10,756 nucleotides of DNA from Candidatus Gastranaerophilales bacterium (GTDB lineage Bacteria; Cyanobacteriota; Vampirovibrionia; Gastranaerophilales; Gastranaerophilaceae): the NCBI GenBank assembly GCA_947624665.1, contig CANQLK010000051.1, positions 1 through 10,756 of the forward strand. The letters are read 5' to 3'. Shown one piece after another: positions 6,797-10,756 of the stretch. The notes under the pieces are model-generated. The model made no database searches. It was not told the DNA's origin and worked only from the letters and a program-made list of their open reading frames with translations. Within the stretch, counting starts at the first letter, position 1, and each line of letters begins with the position of its first letter. A program made the translations under genes and the position numbers.

Positions 6797-7483
6797 TTAG
6801 CTTCCGAGTGATGAAATTGTTCTTTGTAAAGTTGTGTTTTGTATTTGATAAAGTTGTCTGTTTGCTTCGAATGTTTTAGGGTATGTCATAGCTTCCATAA
6901 ATTCCGATTGAAGATTGACGTTTGAATATTCGTTGTATCCTTGTCTTACATTCGGTGCTAAGACTGCCAGCCCCTCTTGAGTAACAATCCCAAGTGTTCC
7001 TGCTAACTCAAATTTCCTTGTTTTATTGTTTAAAACTCTTACTACACCGTTTAAATCTATTTGTATATCTTCAAGTTTCTCGGGAACGACAGGTAATACC
7101 AGAGGTGTTGACATGTTGGTTAAAACTTTTCCGTCCAATGACAATATTTCTCCGTTTTTATTCATTTTAAAACGACCGTCTCTGGTTAGCTTAATGCCTT
7201 CAGGCGTTAGTATTTGAAAATATCCTTTTTCTGCTAATGCAACATCTAAAGGATTTTCGGTCAGTCCCAATCTCCCTACCGAATCATCTGTTACCGTTGA
7301 TATGGCATCTTCTCCTATAAGCTCAGCAAAAGATGATACAACGGGGATTTTCCTTTGATATCCGATTTTATCAAATCCCATTACATTCTCGTTTGTAATA
7401 TTCATGAGCATTTCCTGCATTCTCATTGCTCGAATATTTTGTACTAATCCTCTTTCGGTAAAATGTACACTGCCGTTTATCAT
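6797..7483 (-). CDS. flgF: Flagellar rod protein, FlgF-like, first gene of the operon
   Basis: This is a second FlgF/G-family rod protein (228 residues), assigned FlgF because it is shorter, more divergent and precedes the FlgG-like gene. The family core is clear: LTENPLDVALAEKGYFQI (about 73-90), then LTRDGRFKMNKNGEILSLDG (about 98-117) and, near the end, QGYNEYSNVNLQSEFMEAM (about 180-198) with a C-terminal helix carrying YPKTFEANRQLYQIQNT. The N-terminal 'NNlANvnT.GFK' motif is altered to NITNENVMGFDKIGYQRK, with extra residues between the Asn pair and the Gly-Tyr. AAAGGGA about 7 bases before the ATG is a good ribosome binding site. It is the first gene after the divergent intergenic region and 14 bases ahead of the next gene, so the operon promoter should lie just upstream. 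Which of the two genes is FlgF is not certain; family membership is. Confidence 0.8.
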   Translation of the reverse strand: MINGSVHFTERGLVQNIRAMRMQEMLMNITNENVMGFDKIGYQRKIPVVSSFAELIGEDAISTVTDDSVGRLGLTENPLDVALAEKGYFQILTPEGIKLTRDGRFKMNKNGEILSLDGKVLTNMSTPLVLPVVPEKLEDIQIDLNGVVRVLNNKTRKFELAGTLGIVTQEGLAVLAPNVRQGYNEYSNVNLQSEFMEAMTYPKTFEANRQLYQIQNTTLQRTISSLGS

Positions 7484-7692
7484 ACAACTTTCCCTTTAAA
7501 CTTAATCTAGTGTCTACTCGGACAACTTACATTTTGTTTATTTAATGATAATATATTAAAAGTCAAATGTACCCGTATTTTTAGTTGATATATCTGCTTT
7601 AATTCTTATCTTTTTACTTCATTTGTATGATTTTTTATTTTTAATGCCGTTTCTATGTTATTATATATATGTAATACTTTTGGCATAGGGAT
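7484..7692. promoter_or_regulatory. Divergent promoter region between the flagellar operon and the SpoIID-family gene
   Basis: These 209 AT-rich bases separate two diverging genes, so both transcripts must start here or nearby. Toward flgF there is a sigma-28-like match (listed separately) and also TTGACT at 7561-7566 on the minus strand, without a good -10 at 16-18 bases; the nearest is TTAAAT at 15. Toward the plus-strand gene I see only weak -10 matches, TATATA (7664-7669) and TGTAAT (7670-7675), with no convincing -35. I see no riboswitch-like fold, direct repeat or open reading frame of note. Confidence 0.5.
7590..7616 (-). promoter_or_regulatory. Sigma-28 (FliA/SigD)-like promoter for the flagellar operon
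   Basis: On the minus strand, TAAAAAGA (7609-7616) and GCAGATAT (7590-7597) are separated by exactly 11 bases. The known sigma-28 consensus is TAAAGTTT, 11 bases, GCCGATAA. The -10 part matches 6 of 8, and the -35 part 4 of 8 including the key TAAA. Transcription would begin near 7582 and give a leader of roughly 100 bases before the flgF ATG. The spacing and the position ahead of a flagellar operon support it; the AT-rich background raises the odds of a chance match, and no fliA gene is in the window. Confidence 0.38.
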
Positions 7693-8574
7693 ATGAACAG
7701 TTTAAAAATTATTCTGACATTTTTTGTTATATTTTCATTTGCTCAAATTAGAGCGGAAGCTATTAAAATCGGGCTTCAAACTAATGTTAAGGATGTTAAA
7801 ATAGCATCTTCCGTTCCCGCTGAAATATATGATATTGCACATAATAAGTTATTGTATGAAATTCAACCTATGAAAATTTATCAGTTGAAATCTAAAAATA
7901 ATGATTTAATTATAGTATCTCAAGCTTTAAAAAAAGATATCCCGCTTAAAACAAATTATATTCTGATAAAAACAAAATCTCCCGGTTTCTTGTGCCAAAA
8001 AAGAGCTTGGTACAGAGGTGATTTTATTGTTACAAATTGGGGAGATAAAGGCATAACTTTGATAAATAATATACCATTGGAGGAATATTTAAAAGGTGTC
8101 GTGCCTTCCGAAATGCCTTCAAAATGGAATAGTGAAGCCTTGAAAGCTCAGGCAATAGCAGCAAGAAGCTATGCTGTTGCTACAAAAAATGCAGGTAAAC
8201 ATGCCTCGAAAGGTTATGATTTGGTTGATACTACCGCTGATCAGGCATACGGCGGAGCCAGTGCCGAAAAAGTTACCACATCTAAAGCCGTCGATGATAC
8301 TAAAGGTATTGTTTTGGTTCAAAATCAAAGAGTATTGCCAACATATTACCACGCAAGTTCAGGCGGACAAACTAAAGTTTGGAACTCGGGCAGCTCTTTC
8401 CTTCAATCCGTTCCTTCTTTTGATTACGGTATGAAAAAAAACGGACACGGTGTGGGCATGAGCCAAAACGGTGCAAATAATATGGCGGCTCAAGGCTATA
8501 ATGCCTTCCAAATCCTGAATTATTTTTACAAAGACTTTAAATTCGCAAAACTTAGCGATAATTGGGATATTTAG
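7693..8574 (+). CDS. Secreted SpoIID/LytB-family peptidoglycan lytic transglycosylase
   Basis: SpoIID-family enzymes cleave glycan strands lacking stem peptides; outside spore formers they act in cell-wall remodelling or division. Residues 1-22 are a Sec signal peptide with a hydrophobic core (ILTFFVIFSFAQI) and an A-E-A cleavage region. The catalytic domain starts with NNIPLEEYLKGVVPSEMPSKW (about 125-145), containing the likely catalytic Glu at 140, then SEALKAQAIAARSYAVA (147-163), TYYHASSGGQTKVW (217-230), FLQSVPSFD (236-244), and GHGVGMSQNGANNMAAQGYN (251-270). The protein is short (293 residues): only a few residues separate SVPSFDY from GHGVGMSQ, where larger members have a beta-rich segment of many tens of residues. 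The ATG follows AGGG by only 2 bases, unusually tight. It diverges from the flagellar operon and is not clearly part of it. Given the lineage, a sporulation role is unlikely. Confidence 0.88.
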   Translation: MNSLKIILTFFVIFSFAQIRAEAIKIGLQTNVKDVKIASSVPAEIYDIAHNKLLYEIQPMKIYQLKSKNNDLIIVSQALKKDIPLKTNYILIKTKSPGFLCQKRAWYRGDFIVTNWGDKGITLINNIPLEEYLKGVVPSEMPSKWNSEALKAQAIAARSYAVATKNAGKHASKGYDLVDTTADQAYGGASAEKVTTSKAVDDTKGIVLVQNQRVLPTYYHASSGGQTKVWNSGSSFLQSVPSFDYGMKKNGHGVGMSQNGANNMAAQGYNAFQILNYFYKDFKFAKLSDNWDI

Positions 8575-8895
8575 TTACTTGTATTCATTTGGAATATATT
8601 TTGTCCAATCTTTTTCCAACTTCTCTGTAAAATTATGTGCATCCAATACATCATCATAATTAATAGGTGCAGGACATTCTTGAAAGGTCAGAGCATCTTC
8701 ATCTTCTTTTATGGAATTTTCATCCGCCCCTAATAGTGCTATCCCAAAACTTTTTCCGCACTTTTGACATACTATCTGCAATACAAGCAGATTTTCTTCT
8801 TCTCTTTTTATATTGATTGACTCCTCATCAAAATCGCTTTTGCATTGACTGCAGCACATATTTGAAAATAATTTTTTTAACTTTGACTTTTTCAT
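8575..8895 (-). CDS. Small zinc-ribbon protein of unknown function
   Basis: I do not recognise the function of this 106-residue protein. It has a basic N-terminus (MKKSKLKKLF) and two CxxC pairs, C15-x2-C18 and C43-x2-C46 (IVCQKCGKSFG), in the form of a treble-clef or zinc-ribbon metal site. An acidic linker (59-69) and a C-terminal segment PINYDDVLDAHNFTEKLEKD (77-96), ending DWTKYIP, follow. There is no signal peptide or membrane helix, so it is probably cytoplasmic. GAGGA (8899-8903) 3 bases before the ATG supports the start. Its stop codon abuts that of the SpoIID-family gene, with no base between them, so both transcripts must run into each other. The ordered zinc knuckles, ribosome binding site and codon use make it a real gene; the role stays open. 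Confidence 0.75.
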   Translation of the reverse strand: MKKSKLKKLFSNMCCSQCKSDFDEESINIKREEENLLVLQIVCQKCGKSFGIALLGADENSIKEDEDALTFQECPAPINYDDVLDAHNFTEKLEKDWTKYIPNEYK

Positions 8896-8987
8896 ATATC
8901 CTCATTATATATTAAATTAAAATGTTTAAAAAAAATAAATTTGTGGAACTATATTGTTGTAAAGTTATTAAAATAAGGAATTGTGTT

Positions 8988-9083
8988 ATGGATGGTCTCT
9001 GCTTACTACTGTTCGGTGCGTTAATGTATTTCTTACTGATTGGTTTACCTTCAATGTTGGAAAAATACGGTCACGCAAATTGA
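8988..9083 (+). CDS. 31-residue single-helix membrane peptide
   Basis: This short frame runs ATG to TGA with a good AAGGAA site (8975-8980) 7 bases before the ATG. The peptide begins MDGLCLLLFGALMYFLLIGL, a strongly hydrophobic helix of about 17 residues (4-20), then Pro-Ser and a charged tail with EKYGHAN, so one membrane crossing with a short hydrophilic C-terminus. A strong intrinsic terminator starts 20 bases after the stop, so the unit looks like a complete monocistronic gene of about 170 bases. It runs opposite to both neighbours and is not antisense to any gene. I recognise no known small-protein family; small subunits of membrane complexes and type I toxin peptides have this size and shape, but nothing ties it to either. 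The alternative is an untranslated small RNA with a chance ORF. Confidence 0.55.
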   Translation: MDGLCLLLFGALMYFLLIGLPSMLEKYGHAN

Positions 9084-9103
9084 TTAAAAGTTCAAGTCAA
9101 CTG

Positions 9104-9134
9104 AAATACGGCAGCAATGCCGTATTTTTGTTTT
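9104..9134 (+). terminator. Rho-independent terminator after the small membrane-peptide gene
   Basis: A perfect 10-base-pair stem pairs AAATACGGCA (9104-9113) with TGCCGTATTT (9118-9127), closed by a GCAA tetraloop of the stable GNRA class and followed by TTGTTTT. The U-rich tail is on the plus strand, matching the small ORF. Read leftward, the same stem has only TTT after it, so it may end the cysS transcript weakly at best. Confidence 0.9.
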
Positions 9135-9205
9135 CGGAATTTCCAAAACTCAATACTTATTTCTATTATTAAAAGACTGATTTGGAGTGAAAAAGTTCCT
9201 TTTTG

Positions 9206-10645
9206 TTATTTCTCTTCCCAAACCGTACCTTCTTTAGAATCTTTTAAAATTATTCCGATTCTATCCAGAAGGGTTCTTACTTTGTCTGCTATTGCCCAAT
9301 TTTTTTCGGCTCTGGCTTTGTTTCGATACTCTGTTATTTTATCCATCAATGTGTATCCTGTTAAAGATTTTTCTTCTTCGGTTAAAAAATCCATCTCGTC
9401 AAGTATCGTTGTAAGCCTTGAATGAAGCTCTTCTTCGGACAATTTTTCTTTCTCGATATTGAAACCTAATACATCAGTCAATTTAAGAAGTACTGCCGTA
9501 TATTTCTTTGCTGATTCCTTATCATTTTGTGCAACCGCTTTATTGGCATTTGTTGCGGTATCAAAAATTACCGCCAATGCTTTTGAGGTATTCAAGTCAT
9601 TATCCATTGCATCTTTAAATGCTCTAACTTCATCGGAATCCGAAATATCGGGAAGTATTTCTCCTTGTGTGAACTTAACAGCCTGATTAACAGCCGTCTG
9701 AATACGTTTCCAACCTGCTCTTGCACCGTCTAATACATCAGACGAAAATTCTACAGGCATTCTGTAATGGTTTGTAAGTATAAATATTCTGATTGTATTT
9801 GAATCATAATTTGCAAGCATATCATTTATTGTCACAAAATTCTTTAAAGATTTTGACATTTTTTCTTTATTGATTGTAACAAATCCGTTATGAAGCCAGT
9901 AATTTACAAATTTACATCCGTTCGCACACTCGCTTTGTGCAATTTCATTTTCGTGATGAGGAAATATTAAATCGGCACCTCCGGCATGAATATCAATGGT
10001 TTTTCCTAAATGCTTTCTTGCCATTGCACTGCATTCAATATGCCATCCCGGACGTCCTTTACTAAAAGGACTCATATATCCGAATTCTTCATCTTTTTTC
10101 CATAGCGCAAAATCAAGTGCATCTTCTTTAATGGAAGAAGTTTCAACTCTTGCACCCGCAATCAGGTCTTCTATCGGCTGTTTGCTTAAATATCCGTACT
10201 GTTTAAATTTTTTAACTCTGAAATAGACATCGCCTTCAACCTCATAAGCATAGCCGTTTTTTATTAAATCTTTAATAATAGATATCATTTCGCCTATCGT
10301 TTTAGTCGCAAAAGGCTCTACATCAGGCTTTAATACATTTAATTTCTTCATTGCTTCGGAAAATATTTCATAATATCTTCTTGAAATAACTTCAGCCGTT
10401 GAATTTTCTTCCCGTGCTTTTTTTAGTATTTTGTCATCAACATCGGTAATATTTCTGCAATATTTCACGTTATAACCCAAAAATTTTAAATATCTGTATA
10501 AAACATCCCAAGTGATATAACATCTGGCATGTCCCAAATGAGGGTAATCGTATACGGTAGGACCGCATACGTACATATTTACGTTATTACCGTTTAGCGG
10601 TTTAAATTCTTCAATGCTGTTGGAATATGTATTAAAAATTTTCAT
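9206..10645 (-). CDS. cysS: Cysteinyl-tRNA synthetase
   Basis: CysRS is the class I synthetase that charges tRNA-Cys with cysteine. All key elements are present in 479 residues, normal length: the HIGH-type motif HLGH (36-39), the KMSKS loop (262-266, in NKEKMSKSLKNF), and the four expected zinc ligands Cys27 (in YVCGPTVYD), Cys205 (in WHIECSAMARKHLG), His230 and Glu234 (in FPHHENEIAQSE), spaced as in the E. coli enzyme. CRNITDVDDKIL (63-74) and IDIHAGGADLIFPH (217-230) are further family blocks. The C-terminal DALR-type helical region begins near 330 and the tail ends GTVWEEK. AAGGA about 7 bases before the ATG fixes the start. It is 15 bases downstream of a possible upstream frame at the right edge, so it might be the second gene of a transcript. 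No T-box leader or tRNA is visible nearby. Confidence 0.98.
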   Translation of the reverse strand: MKIFNTYSNSIEEFKPLNGNNVNMYVCGPTVYDYPHLGHARCYITWDVLYRYLKFLGYNVKYCRNITDVDDKILKKAREENSTAEVISRRYYEIFSEAMKKLNVLKPDVEPFATKTIGEMISIIKDLIKNGYAYEVEGDVYFRVKKFKQYGYLSKQPIEDLIAGARVETSSIKEDALDFALWKKDEEFGYMSPFSKGRPGWHIECSAMARKHLGKTIDIHAGGADLIFPHHENEIAQSECANGCKFVNYWLHNGFVTINKEKMSKSLKNFVTINDMLANYDSNTIRIFILTNHYRMPVEFSSDVLDGARAGWKRIQTAVNQAVKFTQGEILPDISDSDEVRAFKDAMDNDLNTSKALAVIFDTATNANKAVAQNDKESAKKYTAVLLKLTDVLGFNIEKEKLSEEELHSRLTTILDEMDFLTEEEKSLTGYTLMDKITEYRNKARAEKNWAIADKVRTLLDRIGIILKDSKEGTVWEEK

Positions 10646-10660
10646 GGTGAATCCTTTTAT

Positions 10661-10756
10661 TTAATCTGGTGCCGCAATATTACGCTTGCTGTCTTGAAAT
10701 TGCTTTATGCTCGGTCTTGTCGCTCCTTCGGCTACCGCCTTGTACTCGCTTCCGAC
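10661..10756 (-). CDS. 3' end of an unidentified upstream frame (partial), possibly part of a repeat
   Basis: On the minus strand an uninterrupted frame enters from the right edge and ends in TAA at 10661-10663, giving the last 31 residues, among them YKAVAEGATRPSIKQF and DSKRNIAAPD. I do not recognise the protein. Its base composition (close to half G+C) is clearly richer than the flanking DNA, and codons such as GCG, GTA and GCC are commoner than in the neighbours. This suggests either an unlike gene or a dispersed repeat element that happens to be open. With only 96 bases visible I cannot decide between them. Confidence 0.3.
   Translation of the reverse strand, partial: VGSEYKAVAEGATRPSIKQFQDSKRNIAAPD

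Larger units (their letters stand above)
8896..9205. other. Intergenic stretch holding a small membrane-peptide gene and a terminator
   Basis: These 310 bases between the zinc-ribbon gene and cysS (both leftward) contain the 31-codon plus-strand ORF and the terminator listed separately. For the plus strand a possible -10 is TATATT at 8950-8955, with only a weak TTTAAA at 8925-8930 as -35 (19-base spacing). On the minus strand a TATAAT at 8904-8909 is too close to the downstream ATG to be useful. Positions 9135-9205 show nothing I can name. Confidence 0.5.

Noticed and set aside
1..7483. Virulence-type (injectisome) type III secretion locus instead of a flagellum
   Set aside because: FlgB, FlgC, FlgF/G and FliE are rod proteins found only in flagella, so FlhA, FliF and FliH are the flagellar versions.
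8904..8909. TATAAT on the minus strand as promoter for the zinc-ribbon gene
   Set aside because: A start 6-8 bases downstream would remove the GAGGA ribosome binding site at 8899-8903 from the transcript.
10646..10756. Possible tRNA or T-box leader upstream of cysS
   Set aside because: No cloverleaf arms, T-loop sequence or T-box antiterminator pattern could be found; the stretch is open in one coding frame.
1..10756. CRISPR array, insertion sequence or attachment site
   Set aside because: No regularly spaced direct repeats, terminal inverted repeats with a transposase or integrase frame, or tRNA-associated duplications are visible.

Overview
This is a low-GC (about one third G+C by eye) bacterial window. 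It carries most of a flagellar basal-body and export operon on the minus strand, then a short housekeeping stretch. The sequence fits a Gram-negative-type, non-spore-forming gut or environmental bacterium with a compact genome. My best guess is a non-photosynthetic cyanobacterial relative (Melainabacteria/Gastranaerophilales), from the low GC, the divergent basal-body proteins and the small SpoIID-family protein. This is inference from general appearance; Elusimicrobiota, Spirochaetota or a clostridial lineage are not excluded.

Layout. Positions 7483 down to 1 form one leftward transcription unit, in transcription order: flgF-like, flgG-like, flgB, flgC, a lytic transglycosylase, fliE, fliF, a divergent protein in the fliG slot, fliH, and the first 186 codons of flhA, which runs off the left edge. 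Gaps are 0-22 bases or short overlaps, except for 89 bases between fliE and fliF, which hold a perfect TATAAT. The products cover the rod (FlgB, FlgC, FlgF, FlgG, FliE), the MS ring (FliF), the likely switch/MS-ring partner (FliG slot), the export-ATPase regulator (FliH) and the export gate (FlhA). The muramidase would open the peptidoglycan for the growing rod. fliI and fliJ are not beside fliH.

A 209-base divergent intergenic region (7484-7692) separates this operon from a rightward secreted SpoIID-family peptidoglycan hydrolase. It contains a sigma-28-like match pointing into the flagellar operon. The SpoIID gene meets a leftward 106-residue zinc-ribbon protein stop codon to stop codon, with no base between them.

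Positions 8896-9205 look empty at first but hold a 31-codon ORF for a one-helix membrane peptide, with a good ribosome binding site and a strong intrinsic terminator. Leftward cysS (cysteinyl-tRNA synthetase) fills 9206-10645. The last 96 bases are an open minus-strand frame with richer base composition, which is either the 3' end of an upstream gene or part of a dispersed repeat.

The best candidates for something undescribed are the FliG-slot protein with an unrecognised N-terminal half, the signal-peptide-less transglycosylase placed between flgC and fliE, and the 31-residue membrane peptide.
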